Shown: positions 6,589 to 15,215 of the stretch, in pieces | Position numbering within the stretch: the stretch's first letter is position 1 | Layout: every line of letters begins with the position of its first letter | Assembly: GCA_938003595.1 (NCBI GenBank) | Contig: CALKYH010000076.1 | Span: 1-30,194 of the forward strand | Direction of reading: 5' to 3' | Length of the DNA: 30,194 bases | Source of the DNA: an uncultured bacterium | GTDB lineage: Bacteria > Planctomycetota > Phycisphaerae > Phycisphaerales > UBA1924 | Position numbers and translations under genes: made by a program | The notes under the pieces: generated by a model | The model's input: the letters and a program-made list of their open reading frames with translations, nothing else | What the model was told of the DNA's origin: nothing | The model's database searches: none

Positions 6589-7241
6589 TACGCGCCCCTC
6601 GCGGCGAACGCGGCGGTGAGGATCTCGTCGGCGGACTTGGCCGCGGGCGCCGACTCGACCGCCCGCCGGACCATGCGTTCGGCGTCGGCGCGGCTCTCGC
6701 CCAGGCGCACCAGCGCCGCGAGCGCCTGGTCGGCCGCCTCGCCCATGGCGCCGACGCGCACGACCACGCGCGCCCCCCCGTCGCGCTCGCCCTCGTAGGT
6801 CACGAAGTCGTCCACCTTGCCGTGCAGCTCGGCCACCACCGTCTCGGCCATGCGCTTGCCGATCTCGGGCAGCGCCTGCAGGGCCTTCACATCGCGGTCG
6901 GCGATGGCGCGGGCGATCTCCCCCACCGGGCGGGCCATGGCCTTGAGCGCCTTCTTCGTGCCCACGCCCTTGACGGTGGTGAACAGCTCGAAGAAGCGCC
7001 GGTCCTGCACCGTGCCGAAGCCCAGCAGCCGGGGCACGAACGAGGCGCCCTGCGAGGACGACTCCAGCCACTCCAGCGTGTGCAGGGTGACGGTCTGGCC
7101 GACGCGCTCGAGCAACTCGGGGCCCAGCGCCGCGGGGATCAGGACCTCGTGCGCGACGCCGGTCTCGGAGCTGGTCGGGAGATAGACGACGGCCCTGGCG
7201 CCCTCGACCGACTCCAGGATGCCCTTGATGCGAGCCAGCAT
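6588..7241 (-). CDS. ruvA: Holliday junction branch migration protein RuvA
   Basis: 217 residues from ATG 7241. The N-terminal OB-fold region begins MLARIKGILESVEG. Two helix-hairpin-helix motifs lie in the middle domain, FFELFTTVKGVGTKKALKAM and ALQALPEIGKRMAETVVAEL. The C-terminal RuvB-contacting domain reads AADQALAALVRLGESRADAE and ends with ADEILTAAFAA. RuvA tetramers bind four-way junctions and load the RuvB motor during recombination repair. ruvB and ruvC are not next to it. A TACAAC hexamer lies 7 bases before the ATG, and no Shine-Dalgarno site is seen. The frame continues upstream into the acyltransferase gene, but homology starts at this Met. The C-domain is joined by a somewhat longer linker than usual. 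Confidence 0.93.
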   Translation of the reverse strand: MLARIKGILESVEGARAVVYLPTSSETGVAHEVLIPAALGPELLERVGQTVTLHTLEWLESSSQGASFVPRLLGFGTVQDRRFFELFTTVKGVGTKKALKAMARPVGEIARAIADRDVKALQALPEIGKRMAETVVAELHGKVDDFVTYEGERDGGARVVVRVGAMGEAADQALAALVRLGESRADAERMVRRAVESAPAAKSADEILTAAFAARGA

Positions 7242-7248
7242 GAGGGAT

Positions 7249-7254
7249 GTTGTA
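7249..7254 (-). promoter_or_regulatory. Possible -10 element (TACAAC) of ruvA
   Basis: On the minus strand TACAAC ends 7 bases before ATG 7241, a spacing that fits leaderless transcription. It overlaps the end of the upstream acyltransferase gene, so ruvA may also be read from upstream. Confidence 0.3.
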
Positions 7255-7875
7255 TCAGCGCGCGATGATCCGGGCCGGGGCGCCCACGGCGGTCTCGCCA
7301 TCGCCGACGGTCCGCAGCACGACGGCGCCGGCGCCGACGACGCTCCGCGCCCCCACCAGCGAGCCCGGCAGCAGGCGCGACCCGATGCCCACCAGCGTGT
7401 CCGGCCCCACGCGGACATTGCCGCCCAGCACGGCGCCGGGGGCGATGTGGGAGTTCAGCCCCACCATGCAGTCGTGCTCCACGATGGCGCCGGTGTTCAC
7501 CGTCGCGTGGTCGCCGATGCGGGCCCGCGCGTGCACCACCGCCAGCGGACCGATGAACACGCCCGAGCCCAGCGTCGCCGAGGGCGAGACGATCGCCGAA
7601 GGGTGCACCACCGTGGTCGCCGGCCGGTGCAGGCGGCCGATCAGCTCGCGCCGGCGCGAAAGATCCCCCATGGCGATGATGACCGGGCCGTCCTGCAGGC
7701 GCTCAAGGTCGGCGAGCCCGCCCAGCCGGGGCGCCGCGGCGTAGAGGCGGGCGGACGGATCGTCATCCAGGAACCCGCGCAGCAGGATGCCCTCGGCCAT
7801 GGCGGCCTCGGCGATGACCATGGCGTGACCGCCCCCACCGATCAGCAGCAGCCCCTCGTGTTCGCTCGGCGCCAT
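7255..7875 (-). CDS. NeuD/PglD-like sugar O/N-acyltransferase (left-handed beta-helix)
   Basis: 206 residues. The N-terminal Rossmann-like part has GLLLIGGGGHAMVIAEAA and a GFLDDDPSA segment. The C-terminal part is built of hexapeptide repeats (AIVSPSATLGSGVFIGPLAV, ARIGDHATVNTGAIVEHDCM, VGLNSHIAPGAVLGGNVRVG). His in IVEHDCMVG is at the position of the general base in PglD/NeuD. The family transfers acetyl groups from acetyl-CoA to activated amino sugars or sialic acids during surface glycan synthesis. A strong AGGAGG Shine-Dalgarno sequence lies 6 bases before the ATG at 7875. ruvA follows 13 bases downstream. No other glycan gene is adjacent, so the acceptor sugar cannot be named. Confidence 0.82.
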   Translation of the reverse strand: MAPSEHEGLLLIGGGGHAMVIAEAAMAEGILLRGFLDDDPSARLYAAAPRLGGLADLERLQDGPVIIAMGDLSRRRELIGRLHRPATTVVHPSAIVSPSATLGSGVFIGPLAVVHARARIGDHATVNTGAIVEHDCMVGLNSHIAPGAVLGGNVRVGPDTLVGIGSRLLPGSLVGARSVVGAGAVVLRTVGDGETAVGAPARIIAR

Positions 7876-7953
7876 GTCGACCTCCTGTCGTCACGGGCAT
7901 CATTCTCGATTCCCGGCCCCGCGTCGAACCGGGCGGAACGCCCGCCCGCTTCA

Positions 7954-7959
7954 TAGCAT
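7954..7959 (+). promoter_or_regulatory. Probable -10 element (TAGCAT) of a leaderless mqnA transcript
   Basis: TAGCAT ends exactly 6 bases before ATG 7966. No Shine-Dalgarno site fits in that gap. It lies in the 90-base divergent spacer between the acyltransferase gene and mqnA. Confidence 0.45.
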
Positions 7960-7965
7960 CCCCCG

Positions 7966-8874
7966 ATGGCCCAGACTCCCGGAACCCCTTCCGTCGAGCA
8001 ACTCCCACGCCGGACCGTCTCCCTCCCGGTCCGGGTCGGCTGCGTCTCGTACCTGAACACCCTGCCGCTGATCGAGGGCCTCGAGAAGTGCCCCGAGCTG
8101 GCGCTCGTCCCGGCGGTGCCGGCTCGGCTGATCGACCTGCTCGCTGACCGCAAGGTGGACATCGGCCTGGTCTCGCTCGTGGACACCCAACGCTCGACCG
8201 AGCCGCTGGACCTCATCCCCGCCGGCATGATCGGCTGCGACGGACCCACCCTCACGGTGCGCCTGTACAGCGCCGTCCCGCTCGAACAACTGACCCGCGT
8301 CCACGCCGACGCCGAGAGCCACACCGCCGTGTGCCTCATGCGCCTGCTGCTGGCCCGGGTCCACGGCGTGCGCCCGGAGATCATCGAGTTCAACACCCGC
8401 GAGCGCGTCGCCGGCGGCGCCGAGATGCTGGAGTGGCCCGAAGCGGTCCTGATGATCGGGGACAAGGTCGTGACGGATTCGCCCCCGGCCGTGCGCTACC
8501 CGCACCAACTGGACCTGGGCGAGGCGTGGAAGGCGATGACCGGGCTGCCGTTCGTGTACGCCGTGTGGACCTGCCGCGAGGCGGACGCCGGGTCGGACGC
8601 CGTGCGCCTGGCCGCGTCGCTGCTGGACCGCCAGCGCCGGCACAACGCCACGCGCCTGGGCTGGCTGGCGACGAACCGGGCCGCGTCGCGCGGCTGGCCG
8701 GCGGACCTGGCGCGCCGCTACCTGAGCGACATGCTGCGCTTCGATGTCGGGCCCGAGGGCTCGGCGTACCGGCGCGCCATCGACCTGTTCCTGGACCAGG
8801 CGCACGCCGAGGGCTTCATCCCGAGGCGCCGGCCGGTCCGCTGGCTGGAACTCGGCGCCCCATGCCCCGCCTGA
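7966..8874 (+). CDS. mqnA: Chorismate dehydratase MqnA (futalosine menaquinone pathway)
   Basis: 302 residues. Family features: VRVGCVSYLNTLPLIEGLEK near the N-terminus, the ligand loop VPARLIDLLADRKVDIGLVS, LRLLLA-type helix with MRLLLARVHGV, LMIGDKVV, and LDLGEAWKAMTGLPFVYAVW. These match the periplasmic-binding-protein-like MqnA fold. The enzyme removes water from chorismate to give 3-(1-carboxyvinyloxy)benzoate, the first step of the futalosine route to menaquinone. The N-terminus is about 20 residues longer than usual. The last 13 bases overlap the start of the HTH-protein gene, so the two are co-transcribed. Other mqn genes are not in the window. Confidence 0.9.
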   Translation: MAQTPGTPSVEQLPRRTVSLPVRVGCVSYLNTLPLIEGLEKCPELALVPAVPARLIDLLADRKVDIGLVSLVDTQRSTEPLDLIPAGMIGCDGPTLTVRLYSAVPLEQLTRVHADAESHTAVCLMRLLLARVHGVRPEIIEFNTRERVAGGAEMLEWPEAVLMIGDKVVTDSPPAVRYPHQLDLGEAWKAMTGLPFVYAVWTCREADAGSDAVRLAASLLDRQRRHNATRLGWLATNRAASRGWPADLARRYLSDMLRFDVGPEGSAYRRAIDLFLDQAHAEGFIPRRRPVRWLELGAPCPA

Positions 8875-10592
8875 CGACGCTGCGCATCGGGGCGCTCGAG
8901 GACCTGGCGCGCCAGCTGCGCTTCGCGCCCAAGCCCGCGGCGCTGCGCCACATCCGGGCCGCGGAAGCCATCGGCGCCGAACTGGACCCCGCGCTCAACT
9001 ACCCGCTGGCCTGGCTCGTCCACGCGCTCACCGGCTACCGCGCCGAGGACGGGGACGACTCCCACGACATCGCCATCGTCGGCGAGGCGCTGCGGGCGGA
9101 CCTCTCGGCGTTTGTCGAGCGCTTGTCCGACCAGGCCGCGCTGACCCCGGACGACCTGGACGACGCGTGCCTGACGCTGGATGAACTGTGCCGGCGCTGG
9201 AAGGTGGACCGCAAGACCATCGAGCGCCGACGGCGCGAGGGGCTGATCGCCCGGCGCGTGCAGGGCGAGGACGGCCGAGCCCGGCTGGTGTTCGCCGCGG
9301 CGGTGGTCGAGCGCTTCGAGCAGAAGCGCAAGGCCTTCGCCCCACCGCTCAGGCGGCTCACAAGCGCGGAGAAGGAGAAGCTGGTCCGCCGGGCCCGCCG
9401 ATACCGCGAGCGGATGGGATGGTCCCTGAACCAGAGCGCCGAGCGCCTGGCCGGCAAGACGGGGCGCAGCCGCGAGACGATCCGACGCGTCCTGCGCACC
9501 CACGACGCGGCCGCCGCGGCCCCGATCTTCGAGCGGCGCTCGACGCTGACCGACCATGACCGCCTGCTGGCGCACCGGGCGCGGCTGCGGGGGCTGGAGA
9601 TCCGGGACATCTCGAACGGGATGGGCTGGAATGTCTCGACGGCGCAGCGGGCGATCAACGAGGGCCGCGCGCTGCGCCTGCGCTCGCTGGACCTGGAGGC
9701 GCCCGCGACAACCGTGTTCCAGCGCGCCGACGCGCGCGAGGTGCTGCTGGCCCCGCCGGAGGTCAACCGGGGCCTGGGCGCCCCGCCCCAGAATGACGCG
9801 GCCATCTTCGTCGCCACGGCGCGCGGGGCGCCGCGCCCGCTGGAGACCGTCGAGCGCCTGCGCGCCGCCGCGGCGTGCTACCTGCGCTGGTCCGCGGCCA
9901 GGCGGATCGAGTCCCTTCGACCGTCCTCGCCGCGCGCCGGCGACTTGGACGCGATCGAGACCGACCTGCGCTGGTGCTCGCTGCTGCTGGTCGAGCTGGT
10001 CCGCGACCAGCGGACGCTGGCGCTGCGGACCATCGAGGACCTGCTCGGCGCCCCGCTGCTGGAGCTGCCCGCCGACGATGTGCGCCGGCTGCATGCCCTG
10101 GCGATGGGCGCGCTGACGCAGGCGGCGTGGACCTTCGACCCCTTCAAGCCCTCGCCCCACCGGCTGGCCGGGCACGCGGCGGGGTTCCTGTCCCGCGCGC
10201 TCGCCCGCCCCGTGGCCGAAGCGCGGGCCCGGCTCGGCGCCGGGGCGAAACGCTCGCGCCTGCGCGAGATCGAGCTGGAGGACTGGACCCGGCGCGTGGC
10301 GCCGTGGCAGGCGTGGCTGGAGCCGCCGGCCCGAGTGCGCGAGGCGCTGGCGGCCGGGATATTCGGCTCGTTCAGTTCTCAGCCGGAGCTTCTGCCGATG
10401 CGCCACGGCTGGACGAAGGAGGGCAGGCCGCCGATGACCTGCGTCGAACTGGGCAAGGTGTTCCGTCTGGGCACGGGCGCCGCGGCGGGCACTGAGATGC
10501 TGCAGCTCCGCAGATGCACGGGCCGGGGCCCTGTCCGTATCAACCCCGCCCGGCGCGCCATGCGCGCCGCCCGCCGCCGGTCGGTACGCTGA
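8862..10592 (+). CDS. Multi-helix-turn-helix protein, possibly sigma-factor-like regulator
   Basis: 576 residues from ATG 8862, which overlaps mqnA by 13 bases. Three helix-turn-helix-like stretches are visible. The first (about 104-130, TLDELCRRWKVDRKTIERRR) is of the MerR/excisionase DNA-reading type. The second (about 168-212) ends in AGKTGRSRETIRRVL, which resembles sigma-70 region 4. The third (about 230-270) contains IRDISNGMGWNVSTAQRAI. The C-terminal half (about 290-576) is alpha-helical, Arg/Ala-rich and has no motif I recognise; it ends in a very basic tail. The N-terminus (1-90) is also unassigned. A role as a DNA-binding transcription regulator is likely, but I cannot say whether it contacts RNA polymerase. 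The link to menaquinone synthesis is positional only. Confidence 0.65.
   Translation: MPRLTTLRIGALEDLARQLRFAPKPAALRHIRAAEAIGAELDPALNYPLAWLVHALTGYRAEDGDDSHDIAIVGEALRADLSAFVERLSDQAALTPDDLDDACLTLDELCRRWKVDRKTIERRRREGLIARRVQGEDGRARLVFAAAVVERFEQKRKAFAPPLRRLTSAEKEKLVRRARRYRERMGWSLNQSAERLAGKTGRSRETIRRVLRTHDAAAAAPIFERRSTLTDHDRLLAHRARLRGLEIRDISNGMGWNVSTAQRAINEGRALRLRSLDLEAPATTVFQRADAREVLLAPPEVNRGLGAPPQNDAAIFVATARGAPRPLETVERLRAAAACYLRWSAARRIESLRPSSPRAGDLDAIETDLRWCSLLLVELVRDQRTLALRTIEDLLGAPLLELPADDVRRLHALAMGALTQAAWTFDPFKPSPHRLAGHAAGFLSRALARPVAEARARLGAGAKRSRLREIELEDWTRRVAPWQAWLEPPARVREALAAGIFGSFSSQPELLPMRHGWTKEGRPPMTCVELGKVFRLGTGAAAGTEMLQLRRCTGRGPVRINPARRAMRAARRRSVR
10585..10590 (+). promoter_or_regulatory. 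Possible -10 element (TACGCT) before the TrkH gene
   Basis: TACGCT ends 8 bases before ATG 10599 and overlaps the stop region of the upstream gene. The identical hexamer lies 9 bases before the methyltransferase start on the other strand (28829-28834). Confidence 0.35.
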
Positions 10593-10598
10593 GCGCCC

Positions 10599-12377
10599 AT
10601 GCTCCAGCGCCGGACGCTGCAGGTTGTCGATGATTCGCCGGGGCAGATCAGCGCGCTGTTCTGGGTGCGGCTCGCCCTGGCGATCGCCGCGAACGCCTGC
10701 ACCATCCTCCTCTATGGATGGCGCGACGCCGTGTTCCCCGCCGAGTTGCTGATCCGGGTGCAGATCGGGGCGCTCGCGGCGGACCTGGCGCTCACCATCC
10801 TGATGACGGCGATCGCCAAGGGCCGCGAGGGGCGAGTCCGGGCGCTGACGCGGTCGGGCCTGGGGCCGGCCGTGCTGGAGGCGGCGGCGCTGGCGACGAT
10901 GACGGTGGTCTCGTGGGGCATCCCGCTGGCCGGCGCCGCGGTGCTGGGCATCCGGTTCCTGAGGATCTACCTGCGGGTGGTGCGTTCGACCCTGCCCCCG
11001 CCGCTGGTGCTGGTGCTGTCGTTCGCGCTGCTGATCATCGCGGGGGCGCTCTCGCTGATGCTGCCCGCGGCGACTCCGGCGGACAACCCGATCGGGCCGC
11101 TGGACGCCCTGTTCACCTCGACCTCGTCCGTGTGCGTGACGGGGCTGGTGGTGCGCGACACGGGGACCGAGTTCACGCGGCTGGGGCAGGTGATCATCCT
11201 GGCGCTGATCCAGTTGGGCGGTCTGGGCATCGTGGTGTTCGGGGCGATCTTCGCGGTGCTGTTCGGGCGCTCGCTGGGGCTGCGCGCGGCGCAGACGGTG
11301 GCCGGCGCCGCGGGCGAGGCGGCGTCCACGCCGGCGTCGCTGCGGAAGCTGGTGCTGTTCATCGCCTCGGCGACGGTGGTCACGGAGATTATCGGCGCCG
11401 CCACGCTGTACTTCGGCTGGCCGGGCGTGGACGCCTGGGCGAGCGCGCCGCCGGGGTTTGAAGAGCCCTCCGAGCGCGCGTTCCACGCCCTGTTCTACTC
11501 CATCAGCGCCTTCAACAACGCGGGCTTCGCGACCGCGGCGGACAGCCTGCAGGGCCTGCGGTTCCAGTGGACGAGCCACATCGTCATCGCCGGGCTGATC
11601 GTCATGGGCGGCATCGGCTTCCCCGTGCTCGACGACCTCTGGCGCGTGGCGCGGGCGCGCCTGCGCGGGCGGCGGATGGAGAACGGTCGGCTCATCCGTC
11701 TCTCGCTCCACAGCCGGATCGTGCTCACGACCAGCGCGGCGCTGTACCTGATCGGCTTCCTGCTCATCTTCGCGAGCGAGCAGGTGCAGTCGCTGGAGTC
11801 CACGACCGGCTCCATGCTCGACGCCCACTTCATGTCCGTCACGGCGCGCACCGCCGGCTTCGAGACCGTGGCCCCGGCGACGCTCGGCCCCCTGGCGCGG
11901 TTCGCGCTCGTGGTGCTCATGTTCATCGGCGGCTCGCCGGGCTCCACGGCGGGCGGCGCCAAGACCATCGCCATCGCCGTGCTGGCCCTGACGGTGTGGG
12001 CGACCATCAACGGCCGCGCCAGCGCCCAGGCCTTCAAGCGCGCCCTGCCCGACGAGATGATCCGCAAGGCCGCGACCTTCGTCACGCTGCACCTGCTGCT
12101 CATCGCCACGATCACCGGCGTCCTGTCGATCACGGAGTCGAAGCTCACCACCTTCGCCCTCGAGCCGCTGCTGTTCGAGGCCGTCTCGGCCTGCTCCACC
12201 GTGGGGCTGTCGCTGAACATCACCTCGACCCTCACCGAGGAGGGCCGCGTGGCGGTGATCGCCGGGATGTTCCTGGGGCGCGTCGGGCTGCTCGCGGCGC
12301 TGATCGGCATCGTGGCCATCGCCCGCGACCGGACCGCCCGCTACGCCTACCCCACCGAGGGCGTCCTGATCAGCTAG
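10599..12377 (+). CDS. trkH: TrkH/KtrB-family potassium uptake channel subunit
   Basis: 592 residues of mostly hydrophobic helices. Four pore-loop repeats are visible: TSTSSVCVTGLVVRDTG (P1), YSISAFNNAGFATA (P2), MSVTARTAGFETV (P3) and FEAVSACSTVGLSLNIT (P4). FIGGSPGSTAGGAKT marks the segment after P3. About 120 N-terminal residues with roughly four extra membrane spans precede the core, making it longer than minimal KtrB (about 450). Members of this family carry K+ (sometimes Na+) across the inner membrane and need a cytoplasmic TrkA/KtrA RCK partner. No such partner is encoded in the window. Each filter Gly is present, which fits K+ selectivity. argS follows 31 bases later. Confidence 0.92.
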   Translation: MLQRRTLQVVDDSPGQISALFWVRLALAIAANACTILLYGWRDAVFPAELLIRVQIGALAADLALTILMTAIAKGREGRVRALTRSGLGPAVLEAAALATMTVVSWGIPLAGAAVLGIRFLRIYLRVVRSTLPPPLVLVLSFALLIIAGALSLMLPAATPADNPIGPLDALFTSTSSVCVTGLVVRDTGTEFTRLGQVIILALIQLGGLGIVVFGAIFAVLFGRSLGLRAAQTVAGAAGEAASTPASLRKLVLFIASATVVTEIIGAATLYFGWPGVDAWASAPPGFEEPSERAFHALFYSISAFNNAGFATAADSLQGLRFQWTSHIVIAGLIVMGGIGFPVLDDLWRVARARLRGRRMENGRLIRLSLHSRIVLTTSAALYLIGFLLIFASEQVQSLESTTGSMLDAHFMSVTARTAGFETVAPATLGPLARFALVVLMFIGGSPGSTAGGAKTIAIAVLALTVWATINGRASAQAFKRALPDEMIRKAATFVTLHLLLIATITGVLSITESKLTTFALEPLLFEAVSACSTVGLSLNITSTLTEEGRVAVIAGMFLGRVGLLAALIGIVAIARDRTARYAYPTEGVLIS

Positions 12378-12392
12378 GCGCCGGGTCGCGGC

Positions 12393-12398
12393 TACACT
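12393..12398 (+). promoter_or_regulatory. Possible -10 element (TACACT) of argS
   Basis: TACACT ends 10 bases before ATG 12409, giving a predicted leader of about 3 bases. The same hexamer precedes the HIT gene at 870-875. No Shine-Dalgarno site is present. Confidence 0.4.
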
Positions 12399-12408
12399 CA
12401 CGCCCTCC

Positions 12409-14271
12409 ATGGCTTCCCAAGACCCAGTCCAGATCCTGCGCGAGCGCTTCGCCGCCGCGATGACCGCCGCCTTCGGCGACGCGCTGCCGGCCAACGCCGA
12501 TCCGCTCATCTCCCCTTCGCGTCAGCCGGAGCTGGGCGACTACCAGTCCAACGCCGCGATGCCGCTGGCCAAGGCGCTGGGCAAGAACCCGCGCCAGATC
12601 GCCCAGGCGCTGGTCGAGAAGCTGGACCTGTCCGGCGTGGGCGAACCCGTCACCGAGAAGAACATCGCCGGGCCGGGCTTCATCAATGTCCGCCTGTCCA
12701 CCGACGCGCTCGCGCGCCTGCTCGACGGCCTCGAGGACCACGACCTGGGCGTCGAGAAGCCCGCAAAGCCCGAGACCGTCGTCGTCGATCTCTGCGGCGT
12801 GAACCTCGCCAAGCAGATGCATGTCGGCCACCTCCGCGCCACCGTCATCGGCGACGCCCTCGCCCGCACCTTCGCCCGCCTGGGCCACACGGTGCACCGC
12901 CAGAACCACCTGGGCGACTGGGGCCTGCCGATCGCGATGGTCACCAGCGCGATCATGGACGGCATGGCGATGGGAGCCATCGACCTCGACAGACTCAGGC
13001 TCGAGGATCTGGAGGTTCTGTACCGAGCCGCGCAGCGCGCCTGCGACGCCGACGAGAAGGGGCTGGCCGCGGTCCACCGCTTCGGCCTCGGACCCAAGGC
13101 CCTCGCGGAGCTGGAAGAGCAGGTCGAGGGCGCGCGCGATCGTCTGGCCCGCGCCAAGGCGACGCTCGTCGCGCTGCAGCGCCACGAGCCCGCGACCTTC
13201 GCCGTGTGGAAGAAGATCGCCCAGATCACCCTCGATGAGTGCCTGGCCATCTGCGCCCGGCTGCACGCCGATGTCCGCAACGAGCACAGCGCCGGCGAGT
13301 CCACCTTCGCCGAGGAGCTCGCCCCGATCGTGCAGGACCTGGAGTCCCGCGGCGTGGCCACGATCTCCGAGGGCGCGCTCGTCATCGACCTCAAGGACGC
13401 CGGCATCGCCGAGCCCCTGCTCATCCGCAAGAGCGACGGCGGGTTCCTTTACGCCACCACCGACCTGGCCGGCATCCGCCGGCGCGTCCAGAAGCTCGGC
13501 GCCGACCGCGTGGTCTACGCCGTCGATGCGCGCCAGTCCCACCACTTCCGACAGGCCTTCGCGGGCGCGAAGAAGGCCGGCTACGCGCGCCGGCCCGACG
13601 GCTCCGACGCGCTGCTGTTCCACGCCGCCTTCGGCACGATCCTGGGCGACGACGGCAAGCCCTTCAAGACCCGCAGCGGCGACAATGTGAAGCTCTCCGA
13701 CCTGCTCGACGAGGCCGTCGCCCGCGCCGACGCCGCCATCGCCGAACGCAGCCCCGAGCTGTCCCCCGAGCAGCGCCGCGCCAACGCCGAGGCCATCGGC
13801 GTCGCGGCGATCAAGTACACCGACCTCTCGTCGGACCGCTCGAAGGACTATGTCTTCAACTTCGACCGCATGCTCGCCTTCGAGGGCGACACCGGGCCGT
13901 ACCTGCTCTACGCGCTGGTCCGCATCCGCAGCATCCTGCGCAAGGCGGCGGAGCAGAACCTGCTGCCGGCGCCGGGCTCGTCTCGAGCCCCGCTGCGTCT
14001 GGAGACCCGCGAAGAAAAAGACTTGGCCCTCGCGCTGCTCCGCTACCCCGGCACGCTGCAGAGCGTCGCGGATTCGTGCGAGCCGCACCGGCTCTGCAAC
14101 TTCCTGCACGACCTGGCCGGCGCCTTCGCCGCGTTCTTCCGCGAGGCCCCCGTGCTGCAGGCCGACACCCCCGAGCAGCGCGCCTCACGGCTGCGGCTGT
14201 GCGCCCTGACCGGGCGCGTTCTCGAGGACGGCCTGGGCGTGCTGGGCATCCCCACCGTCGATCGCATGTGA
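12409..14271 (+). CDS. argS: Arginyl-tRNA synthetase
   Basis: 620 residues. The N-terminal Add-1 domain contains GDYQSNAAMPLAK and NIAGPGFINVRLS. The class I catalytic core has the HIGH-equivalent HVGH (138-141) within VNLAKQMHVGHLRATVIG, followed by HLGDWG. LLIRKSDGGFLYATTDLAGI and the segment HAAFGTILGDDGKPFKTRSG are typical, as is the lack of a canonical KMSKS. The DALR anticodon-binding domain includes YLLYALVRIRSILRKA. The usual SSPN before the HIGH motif is replaced by LCGVN, an unusual but not disabling change. The enzyme charges tRNA-Arg in the cytoplasm. Its last 87 bases overlap the antisense 3' end of the hydrolase gene. Confidence 0.95.
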   Translation: MASQDPVQILRERFAAAMTAAFGDALPANADPLISPSRQPELGDYQSNAAMPLAKALGKNPRQIAQALVEKLDLSGVGEPVTEKNIAGPGFINVRLSTDALARLLDGLEDHDLGVEKPAKPETVVVDLCGVNLAKQMHVGHLRATVIGDALARTFARLGHTVHRQNHLGDWGLPIAMVTSAIMDGMAMGAIDLDRLRLEDLEVLYRAAQRACDADEKGLAAVHRFGLGPKALAELEEQVEGARDRLARAKATLVALQRHEPATFAVWKKIAQITLDECLAICARLHADVRNEHSAGESTFAEELAPIVQDLESRGVATISEGALVIDLKDAGIAEPLLIRKSDGGFLYATTDLAGIRRRVQKLGADRVVYAVDARQSHHFRQAFAGAKKAGYARRPDGSDALLFHAAFGTILGDDGKPFKTRSGDNVKLSDLLDEAVARADAAIAERSPELSPEQRRANAEAIGVAAIKYTDLSSDRSKDYVFNFDRMLAFEGDTGPYLLYALVRIRSILRKAAEQNLLPAPGSSRAPLRLETREEKDLALALLRYPGTLQSVADSCEPHRLCNFLHDLAGAFAAFFREAPVLQADTPEQRASRLRLCALTGRVLEDGLGVLGIPTVDRM

Positions 14272-15180
14272 CGCGCCCGCCGCGCGGATGAACGCCGCGA
14301 CCTCGCTCGCAACCTGATCGTTCCACCGATCGTCGGTCCACAGATCGTTGTGCCCCGCGCCCGGGACCGCCAGCATCCGACCACGCCCCGCCGCCGCGAC
14401 GCCGCGCCCGTCCTGCACGGGGCACACCGTGTCGTCCTCGCCGTGCACGACCAGCAGCGGGCAGCCCAGCCGCCCCGCGTGCGCTGCGCGGTCGAATCCC
14501 ATCCAGTGCAGCCCCGCGCCCAGGCGCAGGCCCATCCAGCCGAACGCCAAAGGACCGTTGATCCTCCACGGCATGCCGATGCTGCGCAGGACATTGAACG
14601 CCGGCGTCCACGCCAGCCGGTACGGCGCCTCGGCGACGACGCCCGCGATCCGGCGGCGCAGCGCGCTCTCTTCCGCCGCGGCGACGATGGAGGTCCCCGC
14701 GCCGGCCGACCAGCCCACGAGCACGACCCGCTCATCGGCGCCTGTCGCGCGCTCGATCAACGCCAGCAGCGCGCCCTGCTCTCGCAGACCCATGAGCCAC
14801 GGCCCCTTGCTGCTCTCGCCCAGCCCCGGCGGGTCCCACGCGATCACGCGCGAGCACACGCCCAGCAGCGCCGGGAACCGCGCCATGGCGCCGACGCGCG
14901 AATCGCCCCAGCCGGGCGTCAGGATCGCCACCGGGCCGCGCGGATCATCGCCCGGGACCTCCCACACCGGCAGCGAATAGCCCGCCCACTCGAATCGCCA
15001 GACGCCGAACTCGCGCGGGCTGGGCAGCTCGCCCGGATCGCCGGGTCGGTTGCGCAGCGAGGCGCCCGCGGGCGTGCGCCGGGGCGGATGGCGCAGCCGA
15101 TGCGCTGTCCAGGCCGTGGCCACGATCACCGCGATCACAAGGCCGATGCTCAGCAGCTGCGCGAGGCCGGCGATGTCCAT
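14185..15180 (-). CDS. Alpha/beta-hydrolase, membrane-anchored
   Basis: 331 residues from ATG 15180. An N-terminal hydrophobic helix (about 4-27, with LLSIGLVIAVIVATAW) suggests anchoring in the inner membrane. The hydrolase core has an ILTPGWGDS oxyanion-type strand, WDPPGLGES, and the nucleophile elbow VLVGWSAGAGTS (Ser in GWSAG). The acid is in VVHGEDDTVCP and the catalytic His in PGAGHNDLW. Substrate is unknown; it resembles general esterase/lipase-type proteins. A GGAGG about 13 bases upstream is the likely ribosome site. It follows the rseP gene by 35 bases, so it probably belongs to the dxr-rseP transcription unit. The C-terminal 28 or so residues lie antisense to the argS end and extend past where the fold normally stops. 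Confidence 0.8.
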   Translation of the reverse strand: MDIAGLAQLLSIGLVIAVIVATAWTAHRLRHPPRRTPAGASLRNRPGDPGELPSPREFGVWRFEWAGYSLPVWEVPGDDPRGPVAILTPGWGDSRVGAMARFPALLGVCSRVIAWDPPGLGESSKGPWLMGLREQGALLALIERATGADERVVLVGWSAGAGTSIVAAAEESALRRRIAGVVAEAPYRLAWTPAFNVLRSIGMPWRINGPLAFGWMGLRLGAGLHWMGFDRAAHAGRLGCPLLVVHGEDDTVCPVQDGRGVAAAGRGRMLAVPGAGHNDLWTDDRWNDQVASEVAAFIRAAGASHAIDGGDAQHAQAVLENAPGQGAQPQP

Positions 15181-15215
15181 GGCGCGGTTCAACCTCCGCG
15201 GCGCTGGGCGCGCTG

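Noticed and set aside
8718..12509. 1263-codon open frame on the minus strand across mqnA, the HTH gene and trkH
   Set aside because: It is antisense to three well-supported genes, has low-complexity Arg/Gly/Ala/His composition and no domain. High GC makes such long shadow frames expected.
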